The notes below the pieces were generated by a model, which was not told the DNA's origin, did not search any database, and saw nothing but the letters and a program-made list of their open reading frames with translations. A stretch of DNA of 64,000 bases from CAWEPK01 sp963835595 (GTDB lineage Bacteria; Desulfobacterota; Syntrophorhabdia; Syntrophorhabdales; WCHB1-27): positions 1,922,001 through 1,986,000 of the forward strand of contig CAWIGL010000002.1 in NCBI GenBank assembly GCA_963835595.1. Direction: 5' to 3'. A program made the translations under genes and the position numbers. Shown here piece by piece: positions 1 to 8,111 of this stretch (its first letter is position 1; the number at the start of each line of letters is the position of its first letter).

Positions 1-2
1 GC

Positions 3-317
3 GCAGGCAGGCACCCCTCGCAGCTCTATGAGGCCCTGCTTGAGGGCGTCGTCCTCTTCGTCATCCTCTGGCTGTACCGGAAGAGGAAGAAGCATGAGGG
101 GGACGTCTTCGCGGTCTTTCTGATATTTTACGCCCTATTCCGCATCTTCTGCGAGATGTTCAGGGAGCCGGACGTCCAGGTAGGCTACATCCTCGGCCTT
201 TTAACTATGGGGCAGATCCTAAGCCTCGCCATGCTGGCCGTCGGGCTCCTGCTGAAATTTGTCTTTCTGCCGCGCTACGCTGGGCGGGCCGCCGCCGGAG
301 GGCACGGGAAAAAGTAG
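3..317 (+). CDS. lgt: Prolipoprotein diacylglyceryl transferase, C-terminal part
   Basis: This is the end of Lgt, the inner-membrane enzyme that moves diacylglycerol from phosphatidylglycerol to the lipobox cysteine of prolipoproteins. The gene starts before the window, so only about 104 residues are present. The recognisable part is the conserved RHPSQLYEALLEG stretch at the very start, followed by hydrophobic segments (FAVFLIFYALFRIF and a leucine-rich helix) and a short basic tail ending in GKK. The arrangement matches the last third of the family. A MATE gene follows 62 bases later on the same strand. Identification is firm, but nothing can be said about the missing N-terminus or the promoter. 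Confidence 0.93.
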   Translation, partial: AGRHPSQLYEALLEGVVLFVILWLYRKRKKHEGDVFAVFLIFYALFRIFCEMFREPDVQVGYILGLLTMGQILSLAMLAVGLLLKFVFLPRYAGRAAAGGHGKK

Positions 318-379
318 GAGAGCTTCTCCTCTTCGCGCCTGCCGTTCTTCACGCATATAATAATATAGACGAAGGAGCC

Positions 380-1747
380 ATGGACGACCTCGAAAGGAGC
401 GGCAAGGGGACTTACGGATGGCGCCGGCCGGCGGGCGGCGCGGGCGTAAGCGCCCTCATCGCCCATAGCTGGCACGTCGCCTGGCCCATGACGCTCATCA
501 TGTCGTTCGAGTTCCTTATGGGCCTGACCGACGTCTACGTGGCGGGCAGGGTCGGCAAAGACGTCCAGGCCGCCTACGGGTTCGTAATCCAGATTTACTT
601 CATGTTCATCGTTGTGGCGAACGCCCTGACGGTCGGCGCCGTTTCCGTCGTATCGCGCCTCTATACGGAGGGCGACAACGACCGGTTGAGCGCAGCCGTG
701 GTTTCCTCCACGGCGCTCACCTGCGCCTCCGGCGCCTTCGTCGCCCTCGTGGGCATCGTCTTTACCCCTGAGCTTATAAAGCTGCTCAATATCCCCTCGC
801 AGCTCAAGCCGTTCTGCATACCCCTCGTCCGCATATATTCGGCGGGCCTTCTCTTCGAGTATATGCTCATCAACGCGAACGGGATACTGCGATCGTGCGA
901 CCGGATCATGATCTCGCTGAGGACGATGGCCGCAGTCTGCGCACTCAACATCGTCCTGAACGTCTTTTTCGTCTTCTTTACTCCCCTGGGCTTCAGGGGG
1001 ATCGCCCTTGCGACCGCCCTGGCTGCGCTCCTCGGCTGTCTCGTCAACCTGTCGTACGTGGGAAGGCTTGCGACCGGGGCGAGGACCTGGTCCAGGAGCA
1101 CAGTCAGGCGCATCATCGACGTCGGGTGGCCGATGGGCGCGCTCCAGGTCCTCTGGCAGCTCGGCAGCATCACGCTCTTTCTCATTATCAGCGCCCTGCC
1201 GGAGAACAGGGTCGAGATACTCGCCGCCCTCACAGCGGGCCTGCGCATCGAATCGGCGATCTACCTGCCCGCCTTTGCCTTCAACATGGCGAACGCGGTG
1301 ATCGTAGGGAACTACCTTGGCGAGAAGAAGCAGGAGGAGGCGTACAGGAGCGGTCTCGTGACTGCCTTCATAGGGGTCTGCGTGGTGACGCTCCTCGTCG
1401 CGGCCGTGATCCTCAACGCCAGGCGGATCGCCTCGCTCCTCTCGCAGAACCCCGTCGTCGTGAAGGAAAGCGTGCGCTACCTTAAGATCGCGATGATAAG
1501 CGAGCCGTTCATGGCGTGCGGGGCCATCCTGGGCGGGGGCCTTAGCGGGGCAGGCGACACGAGGAGCGTAATGACCCGCGTCGCCTTCAGCATCTGGATC
1601 GTGAGGATACCCCTGGCCTATCTCTTTATCGTCGTCCTCGGCTTCGGGGCCGCCTCGGTCTGGTGGTCGATGAATATCTCGCAGTTCATACAGGCATATC
1701 TGCTTTATAGCCGGTACGCAAAGCGGAAGTGGCTGAAGGCAGCATAG
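380..1747 (+). CDS. MATE family multidrug/sodium antiporter
   Basis: A 455-residue polytopic membrane protein of the MATE (NorM/DinF-like) family, which exports cationic drugs or metabolites in exchange for sodium ions or protons. About twelve hydrophobic segments are visible. The family-typical GLTDVYVAGRVG stretch lies near residue 50, and a second internal half begins near residue 245 (DVGWPMGALQVLWQLG) with the inverted topology of the family. The length is normal. The first 25 residues are a polar, Arg/Gly-rich extension, so a later start is possible. It follows lgt on the same strand and may share its transcript. The substrate cannot be read from the sequence. Confidence 0.88.
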   Translation: MDDLERSGKGTYGWRRPAGGAGVSALIAHSWHVAWPMTLIMSFEFLMGLTDVYVAGRVGKDVQAAYGFVIQIYFMFIVVANALTVGAVSVVSRLYTEGDNDRLSAAVVSSTALTCASGAFVALVGIVFTPELIKLLNIPSQLKPFCIPLVRIYSAGLLFEYMLINANGILRSCDRIMISLRTMAAVCALNIVLNVFFVFFTPLGFRGIALATALAALLGCLVNLSYVGRLATGARTWSRSTVRRIIDVGWPMGALQVLWQLGSITLFLIISALPENRVEILAALTAGLRIESAIYLPAFAFNMANAVIVGNYLGEKKQEEAYRSGLVTAFIGVCVVTLLVAAVILNARRIASLLSQNPVVVKESVRYLKIAMISEPFMACGAILGGGLSGAGDTRSVMTRVAFSIWIVRIPLAYLFIVVLGFGAASVWWSMNISQFIQAYLLYSRYAKRKWLKAA

Positions 1748-1798
1748 AGCAGGCGCCTGCAGGCCCGCCGCCCGGCCCGCCCCCGTCGCAGCCCGGCT

Positions 1799-2959
1799 TT
1801 AAATATATTCTTCGAGGAGCAAAGAAAGGTGCTCCTCGACGGAGCCGGGCGCCTCGGCCTCCATCTGGCTTATCGCCTTTTTCACGCGCGCATAGGTCGC
1901 CTCGTCGGCGAGGTCGCCCGTGCCCCTGTAAAGGCCCGCCCTCCTCCCCATCCGGTAGACGAGCCGCTGTTCCTCGCCCAGCTCGAAGTAGCGGTCGATG
2001 ACGGAGAGGATGCGCTCCTTGTCGTCAGGCAGCTTTCCATCCACCTCTTCCAGGAGGTTCAGGATGTGGTCGCTCTTGACGACCGCGCCCGTGTCATGGA
2101 GGTTTTCGATGAAAAGCCTCAACCCTTCGAGGGTTTCCTCATCGCGCTCGATGATAAAATCGCCGCTCTCCACCTTTTGAAATAGGGGCATGCCCCTCAT
2201 GACCTTGAGCGTCCGTATGCGGATGAAATCGGGGTCGATTGCCGAGAGGGCGTCCGCCGTCTCCAGGGCGTGCTGCCGCTGCCATCGCTTTCCGCCGAGG
2301 CCGGCTATGACGTACTCCGACAGCTCTATGCCCGACTCCTTGACGCGCCGGCCCGCCGTGATGTGCTGCTCCTTCGTGACCCCCTTGCGCATGTAACGCA
2401 GAAGGAAATCGTCGCCCGTCTCCATGCCGATGTGGAGCCTCGTAAGGCCGGCGGCCTTCAGGCGCGCGAGGTCGTCCACGTTGAAAAGCTGGGCGATCGT
2501 CTGGGAGCGGCAATAAGAGGTGACGCGGTCGATGGTCGGAAAAGTCTGCTTAAGGTAGCTAAGGGCGTCGACCAGGTCGTCCTTCTTCATGACGAGCGAG
2601 TTGGCGTCCTGGATGAAGACGTGGCGTGCCCCGGAGTAAGTCCAGAGGGCGACCGTCCGGAAAAAGTCGTCGTACCGGGGGTCGGAGAATATCTCCCTGA
2701 CGAGGGCCTCAGAGGGACGCCCTCCCTCCCCCCTCTGCCAGGAAAGGGCGGAAACCCTGTCCCTTATCGCCCTTATCGTGTCGATGTCCCGCTTTATCTC
2801 GGCCAGCGGCCTTCTCTCGAACCTTTGGCCCTTATAAAGGTGGCAGAACTCGCACTTGTTCCAGGGGCAGTTCCGGGTGAAGCGGACGAGCAGGCTGTAT
2901 GCCTCGCTGGGCGGTCTGATCGGTCCTATCTCGTAGCTTAAGCTCATCAGCCGCCTCAT
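1799..2959 (-). CDS. Radical SAM protein (Elp3/MiaB-like fold, unassigned)
   Basis: A 386-residue radical SAM protein. The cluster-binding cysteines lie near residues 31, 36 and 39 in CPWNKCEFC, which has CX4CX2C spacing rather than the usual CX3CX2C. That spacing occurs in a group of uncharacterised radical SAM proteins. A glycine-rich SAM-binding strand and LHIGMETGDDFLLRYMRKG follow, as in Elp3-like enzymes. The C-terminal third is charged and helical. A second in-frame Met (residue 5, MSLSYEIGP) could be the real start. It converges on the MATE gene. No substrate is suggested by its neighbours, so the function stays open. Confidence 0.8.
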   Translation of the reverse strand: MRRLMSLSYEIGPIRPPSEAYSLLVRFTRNCPWNKCEFCHLYKGQRFERRPLAEIKRDIDTIRAIRDRVSALSWQRGEGGRPSEALVREIFSDPRYDDFFRTVALWTYSGARHVFIQDANSLVMKKDDLVDALSYLKQTFPTIDRVTSYCRSQTIAQLFNVDDLARLKAAGLTRLHIGMETGDDFLLRYMRKGVTKEQHITAGRRVKESGIELSEYVIAGLGGKRWQRQHALETADALSAIDPDFIRIRTLKVMRGMPLFQKVESGDFIIERDEETLEGLRLFIENLHDTGAVVKSDHILNLLEEVDGKLPDDKERILSVIDRYFELGEEQRLVYRMGRRAGLYRGTGDLADEATYARVKKAISQMEAEAPGSVEEHLSLLLEEYI

Positions 2960-3026
2960 CCGCGCAAACAGGGGGCTTTTCGCCTCGTGCGGGCACGCCG
3001 GCCGCCGCGCCCGCGCAGCGCGCAGC

Positions 3027-3158
3027 TCAGGCGTTCTCTTCGGTATGGATAGGGAAAACGGGTGTGGACTGCTTCGATTGGGCCTTCTTCCTCTTCTTGC
3101 CGAGATTGCCCTTTTTTCTCTTCCTCTTCATCTCGGTGATCTTCGTGTTCGACGGCAT
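3027..3158 (-). CDS. Very small lysine/arginine-rich protein
   Basis: A 43-codon frame, shorter than most gene finders accept. It begins MPSNTKITEMKRKRKKG, carries a dense Lys/Arg block over residues 11-30 (KGNLGKKRKK) and ends TPVFPIHTEENA. A good ribosome-binding site (AAGGAGGG) lies a few bases upstream of the ATG, and the stop is clean. The proline/histidine tail after a basic core resembles small conserved basic proteins seen in several deltaproteobacteria, which is a recollection and not a search result. The charge suggests nucleic-acid or ribosome binding, but that is inference. It lies alone between the radical SAM gene and greA. Confidence 0.6.
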   Translation of the reverse strand: MPSNTKITEMKRKRKKGNLGKKRKKAQSKQSTPVFPIHTEENA

Positions 3159-3248
3159 GGTCCCTCCTTCGACTTATTGCGTGCTCTTTCGTTCCCGCGC
3201 TTTTTGCATCCGACTATCATCCTTGGAGCTTTGGCACACCTTATAACA

Positions 3249-3306
3249 GGCAATTATTGGGGCTCAGCGCCCCCTCCGTCGGGCTTTGCCCGGTGAGCTT
3301 CCCCGC
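3249..3306 (-). repeat. Two-hairpin REP-like repeat, copy 1
   Basis: On the minus strand this reads as a short hairpin CGGGC-AAA-GCCCG followed by GGAGGGGGCGCTGAGCCCC and AATAATTGCC, where GGGGC/GCCCC forms a second hairpin. The same unit recurs at 23203-23279 and three times at 36724-37041. It is intergenic, upstream of greA. A perfect 10-bp inverted repeat (ACCCTGCTGC/GCAGCAGGGT) follows at 3328-3349. Confidence 0.8.
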
Positions 3307-3502
3307 TCACGAAAGTGTTCAGTGGATACCCTGCTGCTTGCAGCAGGGTCATTTATCTGGCCTAGAAACATAGCACAGAAAGGGGCCTGCCTTCAAGGGC
3401 CGCACGCAGCCGCTCCCCCGGATGGAAAGGGTATTGAAAATTTACCCGAAATATATTAGAAGTAATATTCCACCGGATATTCCATCGAGCATTGGAGACG
3501 TA

Positions 3503-3987
3503 ATGAAGTATCCCATGACGCGCGAAGGTTACGACAACCTGAAGAAGGACCTTGAGTTCCTGAGAAACACCAAGCGGCCCAAAATATTGGCGGCCATAGA
3601 AGAGGCCAGGGCGCACGGCGACATATCGGAGAACGCCGAGTACGAGGCCGCAAAAGAAGAATACCAGTTCATGCAGAAGAAGATCGGTGAGCTGGAAGAG
3701 ACGCTCAAGCAGTGCGAGGTCGCGGAGATAAAGAAGAACCCGAACGGCAAGGTCGATTTCGGCGGCCGCGTCTTCCTCAAGAACCTCGACACGGACGAAG
3801 AGGTCGTCTACATGGTGGTCGGGCCTTTCGAGTCGGACCTGGAAAAAGGAAGGATATCGATGAGCTCCCCCTGGGCCGCGCGCTCATGGGAAAAGAGGTA
3901 GGGGACGAGGTGAGCTTTTCGGCGCCGGGCGGAGAGCGGACTTACGAGATCATCAAGATCGCATGGCCCCAGGTAGTCGCTTCATAG
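3503..3987 (+). CDS. greA: Transcription elongation factor GreA (frame break)
   Basis: GreA rescues backtracked RNA polymerase by stimulating transcript cleavage. The start MKYPMTREGYDNLKKDLEFL opens the N-terminal coiled coil. The family stretch ARAHGDISENAEYEAAKEE, with its acidic tip residues, is intact. The frame then breaks near base 3866: after ISMSSP the reading should continue LGRALMGKEVGDEV, but one C is missing from a run of C (five instead of six). With one base restored the protein is 161 residues, the normal GreA length, and ends EIIKIAWPQVVAS. The ATG at 3503 was chosen over an upstream in-frame ATG because it matches the family N-terminus. The break is more likely an assembly error than real loss. 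Confidence 0.9.
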
Positions 3988-4029
3988 GAAATCTATCTAT
4001 TTTCGCCCTGTGCACTCCCTTCGCGCCCG

Positions 4030-5553
4030 TCAGCCGTTCCCCTCTGAGCTTCCCCCGGCAGCATACGAGAGCTTCAGCTCGCGCTTCAATATCTTCCCTG
4101 CGGGGCTTTTCGGCATTTCCTTGACTGTTATGAATTCTTTGGGCACCTTGAAAGGCGAGAGCCTGGACTTGAGGTATGCCTTGATCTTGTCGGGCTGCAA
4201 GGTGGCCCCTGCCTTCGGGATGATAAAGGCCGCAAGGCGCTCGCCCCATTCCTTGTCGGGCAGCCCCAGGACCGTGCACTCCTCGACGTCCGGCCAGCCG
4301 TAGAGCGCCTCTTCCACCTCCCTCGGGTAGACGTTCTCCCCGCCCGTTATGACGAGGTCCTTGAGGCGGTCCACTATGGAGAGATAGCCGTTGGGGTCGA
4401 AGACGCCGATGTCGCCCGTCCGGAGCCACCCACCCGGCCACGACGCGGCAGCCGTTTCCTTGGGGTTGTTCAGGTACTCCTTCATCACTGCCGGCGACCT
4501 CACGCAGATCTCGCCCTGCCCGCCCTGCTCCAGCATCTTTCCCTTTGTGTCCCTGATCTCGATCTCCACCCCGTGGCAGCCCTGCCCGACCGTCCCGGCG
4601 ACGTGCTTTTCGGGATAGTAATGGTTGAAGGTAATGGGCATACATTCGGTCATGCCGTAGGACTCGGCTATCGTGATGCCCGTCCGCTCTTTCCATCGTC
4701 TGACGATCTCCAGGACCATCGCTGCGCCGGCGGAGAAGCAGTAGCGCAGCGGCCCGAGCCGCTCTTTGAGGTCGGGCAGGCCGAGGAGCCTGATATAAAT
4801 GGTGGGAACGGAAAAAAACTTCGTGACGCGGCCTTCTTTCAGGATAGCGAGCACCTGGTCCATGTCGAAGGCGGGCAGGAGCTCCAGGCAGCCCGAGCTG
4901 AAGATCGTCGAGTTCATGATGTGCATCTGGCCGAAAACGTGGTTGAAAGGGAGGAAGCACAAGGCCAGGTCTTTCTCTGTGGACCGCTCGTAGTAGGCGA
5001 TGCTGTACGCGGAAAAAAGGATGCCTTCATGCTTTAGCAAGGCTCCTTTGGGCACTCCCGTCGTGCCGCCCGTATAAAGTATGGCGGCCGTGTCGGTGCG
5101 ATCCCTTTTGACCGCGCTGAAGGAGGCCGACCCAAGCTCCATCAGACGGCCCAGGTCCATGTCGCCGGCCGGGCAGATCACCTTCTCTACCTCACCCGAC
5201 GCACGGACCTTTTCGATGTCGGGGAGCTTGCTTTCGGATATGTAAATGAATTTCGGCCTTGCGTGGCTTACCAGGTTGCGAAGCTCGTCACCCACGAGCT
5301 GCGCGGAGAGCGTGACGGCTACGCCGCCCGCTTTCAGGACGCCGAAGTAGAAGGTGATCCAGTCTGCAGAATTCGGCGCGCAGAGGGCGACCAACTGCCC
5401 CGGCGCAAGCCCCGTCTTTATAAGGCCGGTTGCGATGCGGTTGGCCCGCTCGTTCAGCTCGGCGTAGCTCATCTCCCGGCCGCCCTCCCGGATAGCCGTC
5501 CGCCCGGGAAAGAAGAGCGCAGATTGTTCCAGGTTCGTTGCGATATTCATCAT
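4030..5553 (-). CDS. AMP-dependent acyl-CoA synthetase
   Basis: A 507-residue member of the acyl/aryl-CoA ligase (ANL) superfamily, which activates a carboxylic acid through an acyl-adenylate to its CoA thioester. The AMP-binding P-loop ILYTGGTTGVPKGAL is near residue 160, the adenine motif AESYGMTE near 315, the hinge/ATP motif GWLRTGDIG near 395 followed by VDRLKDLVITGGENV, and the catalytic lysine motif KSPAGKILKREL near the end. Length and domain order are complete. A Shine-Dalgarno AGGAG precedes the ATG. Similarity in feel is to medium/long-chain fatty-acid ligases, but the chain specificity cannot be read. A ModE-type regulator lies just upstream on the same strand. Confidence 0.88.
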   Translation of the reverse strand: MMNIATNLEQSALFFPGRTAIREGGREMSYAELNERANRIATGLIKTGLAPGQLVALCAPNSADWITFYFGVLKAGGVAVTLSAQLVGDELRNLVSHARPKFIYISESKLPDIEKVRASGEVEKVICPAGDMDLGRLMELGSASFSAVKRDRTDTAAILYTGGTTGVPKGALLKHEGILFSAYSIAYYERSTEKDLALCFLPFNHVFGQMHIMNSTIFSSGCLELLPAFDMDQVLAILKEGRVTKFFSVPTIYIRLLGLPDLKERLGPLRYCFSAGAAMVLEIVRRWKERTGITIAESYGMTECMPITFNHYYPEKHVAGTVGQGCHGVEIEIRDTKGKMLEQGGQGEICVRSPAVMKEYLNNPKETAAASWPGGWLRTGDIGVFDPNGYLSIVDRLKDLVITGGENVYPREVEEALYGWPDVEECTVLGLPDKEWGERLAAFIIPKAGATLQPDKIKAYLKSRLSPFKVPKEFITVKEMPKSPAGKILKRELKLSYAAGGSSEGNG

Positions 5554-5590
5554 GTTCTCCTGAAGGATGGCGCGACCGGGGCGGACATTT

Positions 5591-5938
5591 TTAGCCGAAG
5601 TGCTTCCGGCATATCTGCCGGAGGCTTTCTTCGACTTCCTTACGGAACGCTTCGTAGCGCTTCATGAAGAGGCGCGCCTCCTCGGTCAGTCTCGATCCTC
5701 CCCCGGAGACACCGCCCACCTTGCGCTCGAGAAGGGCAAAGCCAAGACGCTGCTCCATGGTGCGGAGCATAAGCCAGGCCTTTCTGTAAGACATCTTCAT
5801 GTCGGCTGCGGCCTTATGGAGCGACCCGGTCGCCTCGACGCCCTGCAACAGCCTGGCCGGTCCTTCCCCGAAGGCCTTGCCGCCGCAATCGAGCCACACC
5901 TTGTACGCGATCTTGAATGTGCCCATCGACACCGTCAA
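5591..5938 (-). CDS. ModE-type winged-helix regulator (DNA-binding domain only)
   Basis: A 115-residue protein equal to the N-terminal winged helix of ModE, the molybdate-responsive repressor. The helix-turn-helix is in LLQGVEATGSLHKAAADM with MSYRKAWLMLRTME, and the wing carries KVGGVSGGGSRLTEEA. The C-terminal Mop sensor domains of E. coli ModE are absent. Instead a free-standing Mop gene lies divergently at 6146, so regulator and sensor may work as separate chains. The first codon read here is TTG (MTVSMGTF), and the in-frame ATG four codons later is an alternative. No molybdate transporter gene is visible, so its targets lie elsewhere or include the acyl-CoA ligase downstream. Confidence 0.82.
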   Translation of the reverse strand: MTVSMGTFKIAYKVWLDCGGKAFGEGPARLLQGVEATGSLHKAAADMKMSYRKAWLMLRTMEQRLGFALLERKVGGVSGGGSRLTEEARLFMKRYEAFRKEVEESLRQICRKHFG

Positions 5939-6145
5939 TTCTATCGAATAGCCCTTGCTGCTGTCAAGGGCGAACTGACCGGTCGCCTTGATCTTTTGGG
6001 CGCGAGGGCAGCCGGACTGTTTTTTCGGACATGCACGTCCTCTTCGCGCCTGCCGTATGTTGCATACCCACCAGGCCCGTATTAGCTTCTATTAAGCGAA
6101 CGCCGGCTATGGCCGGCGCGCCGATGCCCGACAAGGAGGCGTTGA

Positions 6146-6355
6146 ATGAAGCTGAGCGCGAGGAACGTGCTGGAAGGGACCGTAGCACAGGTCAAGAAGG
6201 GGGCGGTAAACTCGGAAGTGACCCTTAAGCTGAAGGGTGGGGCGTCCGTCGTCTCCATCATCACCAACGGAGCGGTAGAGAACCTGGGGCTGAAGAAAGG
6301 GATGACCGCGTACGCCGTGATCAAGGCCAGCTCCGTGATGATCGGGGTCGAATAG
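6146..6355 (+). CDS. Molybdenum-pterin-binding protein (single Mop/TOBE domain)
   Basis: A 69-residue protein made of one Mop domain: MKLSARNVLEGTVAQVKKGAVNSEV, then a beta strand-rich middle, GLKKGMTAYAVIKASSVMIGVE at the end. Single-Mop proteins of this size (molbindins) assemble into hexamers that store or buffer molybdate or tungstate oxyanions. It is transcribed divergently from the ModE-type gene at 5591-5938 with a 207-base shared upstream region, which suggests that one regulates the other. Start and length are typical. A GAGG-type ribosome site is present. The oxyanion specificity cannot be deduced. Confidence 0.88.
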   Translation: MKLSARNVLEGTVAQVKKGAVNSEVTLKLKGGASVVSIITNGAVENLGLKKGMTAYAVIKASSVMIGVE

Positions 6356-6404
6356 CGGATTTTCTTGATTCCGAAGCGGAAGGCGTTGTAAAGTGATAGC
6401 GACA

Positions 6405-6497
6405 CATAGTGCTGGGGGAGCTTAAAGCGGCTGAGAAACCCCGCGCCCAGCGCGGGATGACCCCTTGAACCTGTCGGATAATGCCGGCGCAGGGAAG
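6405..6497 (+). ncRNA. TPP riboswitch (THI element)
   Basis: The conserved THI-box blocks are present in order: GGGGGAGC, then GCTGAGA followed by a GC-rich helix (CCCGCGCCCAGCGCGGG), then ACCCCTTGAACCTG and GGATAATGCCGGCGCAGGGAA. Together these build the thiamin-pyrophosphate aptamer. Just after it, a 15-bp near-perfect hairpin (CGCATAAAGGGCCGC with its complement ending at 6560) could be the expression platform. Its stem is followed by A residues and not T, so control of translation is as likely as termination. The element precedes an MFS transporter at 6591, which places that gene in thiamin homeostasis. Confidence 0.92.
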
Positions 6498-6590
6498 CAA
6501 AAACGGGTAAGTCGCATAAAGGGCCGCAGGCATCGACATGTGCCGGCGGCCTTTTATGCGAAAAAAGCCCCCCTTTATACGGAGAACGGG

Positions 6591-7835
6591 ATGAGCGCAG
6601 GAGACGTAAGGGTCTGCCCGGCGCCCGGGACCGCATACCGGTGGCGCGTCCTTTGGGCGGCCTTCTTTTCCTACCTTGTGGACAGCTACGACCTGATCGT
6701 CCTGGCCATCGCCATGCCTGTACTGCTCAAGGTGCTCGCCATCTCGCTGCCCGAAGGCGGGCTTTTGGGGTCGGCCACCATGCTCGGCGCGATAGCCGGC
6801 TCGGTTGTCTTCGGGCTGATAGCGGAGAACCGGAGCAGCCGCTTTGCCCTCATCGTGTCGCTCGTCTGGCTCGGCGCAGGCATGGCGGCGGTCGTGCTCG
6901 TCTCCAGTTGGGGCCAGTGGATGGCGCTCCGGTTCCTCACGGGCCTCGCTATCGGCGGCCTCTGGGGGCCGTGCTCCGCCCTCGTAGCGGAGCACTGGGC
7001 GCCTGCCTTCCGCGCAAGGGCCGCATCCTTCGTTTACAGCAGCTTCGCGGTAGGGGCGGTAGTCGCGTCGCTCGTAGGGAGATTCGCCCTCGGCCCGAGC
7101 TGGCGCCTCCTTTTTCTCGCTGGCGCCTGCTCGATGCCCCTTGCCCTTCTCGTTGCCCTGCTCATCCCTGCCGGAAAGGGGGCCGCCGCAGGAGGCACGC
7201 GCGGGGAGACGGGGAAAAGCGTCGGTGTCGGGGCCATCTTCGGGAAGAGATTGATCACGACCACGATACTCGCCACCCTGGTGAGCTTTTTCAACCTCGC
7301 CGGATACTGGGGGGTGGCCTACTGGGTGCCCACGTTCCTGGTAATGGAGAGGGGGCTTTCCCTCCCCGCGATGGCCAACTTCTCGCTCTTCATGTACGCA
7401 GGCATGTTCGCGGGCTTCCAGCTTTTCGGCGTAATGGCGGACAAGGCCGGGAGACGCCCCGCGATGATGGCCGCCTTCCTCCTCGTCTCCCTGTCCGTCG
7501 CGGTCTTCCTCGTTTCCCGCAACAGACTTTTCCTGTTCTTTTGGGGCGGGGTGGTGGGCGTCGGCGTGAGCGGCGTAGCGGCGGCCGTCGGCGCTTACTA
7601 CGCGGAGCTTTTCCCCGAGCACCTCCGCGCCTACGCGGGCGGCTTCTGCTGGAACGCGGGGCGCATAGGCGCCGTGCTCGCGCCATACACGATAGGCTAT
7701 ATAGGCAAGGTCCACGGTCTCACAACCGGCCTCGCCATTACCTGCGTGGTCAATCTCCTGGGCGTGGTAGTCCTCTGTTTCCTTCCTGAGACGCTCCAGA
7801 GAGACAGGCGGGCCGGAACGGATGTAAGCATATGA
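6591..7835 (+). CDS. MFS transporter under TPP riboswitch, candidate thiamin or precursor importer
   Basis: A 414-residue major facilitator protein with about twelve membrane helices. It opens with a helix carrying DSYDLIVLAIAMP, as in aromatic-acid and sugar symporters, and shows the MFS motif A region (FGLIAENRSSRF) after helix 2 and a second copy (GVMADKAGRRPAMM) in the second half. The ATG at 6591 is chosen because it follows the riboswitch and has GGAGAACGGG upstream. Earlier in-frame codons would lie inside the aptamer. Family membership alone does not give the substrate. The TPP riboswitch in front suggests uptake of thiamin or a thiamin precursor, which is an inference from regulation. 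Confidence 0.87.
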   Translation: MSAGDVRVCPAPGTAYRWRVLWAAFFSYLVDSYDLIVLAIAMPVLLKVLAISLPEGGLLGSATMLGAIAGSVVFGLIAENRSSRFALIVSLVWLGAGMAAVVLVSSWGQWMALRFLTGLAIGGLWGPCSALVAEHWAPAFRARAASFVYSSFAVGAVVASLVGRFALGPSWRLLFLAGACSMPLALLVALLIPAGKGAAAGGTRGETGKSVGVGAIFGKRLITTTILATLVSFFNLAGYWGVAYWVPTFLVMERGLSLPAMANFSLFMYAGMFAGFQLFGVMADKAGRRPAMMAAFLLVSLSVAVFLVSRNRLFLFFWGGVVGVGVSGVAAAVGAYYAELFPEHLRAYAGGFCWNAGRIGAVLAPYTIGYIGKVHGLTTGLAITCVVNLLGVVVLCFLPETLQRDRRAGTDVSI

Positions 7836-7903
7836 GCGGCGCCGATCGGGGTCGCGAGGCCGAAAGACCGCCTTGCGCGCCGCGGCTTTTTGCCTGTTTT
7901 TCG

Positions 7904-7932
7904 TTGACAGGCTTCAAAAACTGAACTAAAAT
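7904..7932 (+). promoter_or_regulatory. Sigma-70-type promoter for the hopanoid operon
   Basis: TTGACA at 7904-7909 and TAAAAT at 7927-7932 are separated by exactly 17 bases, a near-consensus housekeeping promoter. The hpnJ start lies 180 bases downstream, giving a long leader. A second TTGACA at 8022-8027 with AT-rich sequence after it (TAACAATAAT) may be an additional promoter closer to the gene. Confidence 0.6.
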
Positions 7933-8111
7933 ATGTGAATACGCTTGATCGGTGCTTCATTCTCCCGGGAAGAAGAGAGGGCGAAATGCGTTGCCTTGCT
8001 TCGGTTTTTGGCCATGCTGGGTTGACAAAATATTGCAAGATGCTAACAATAATAGAGTGAGCCGGCCGGGCAGCAGCGTGAGCTGGAGACGTTTAGGGCC
8101 CATTTGCGAAG

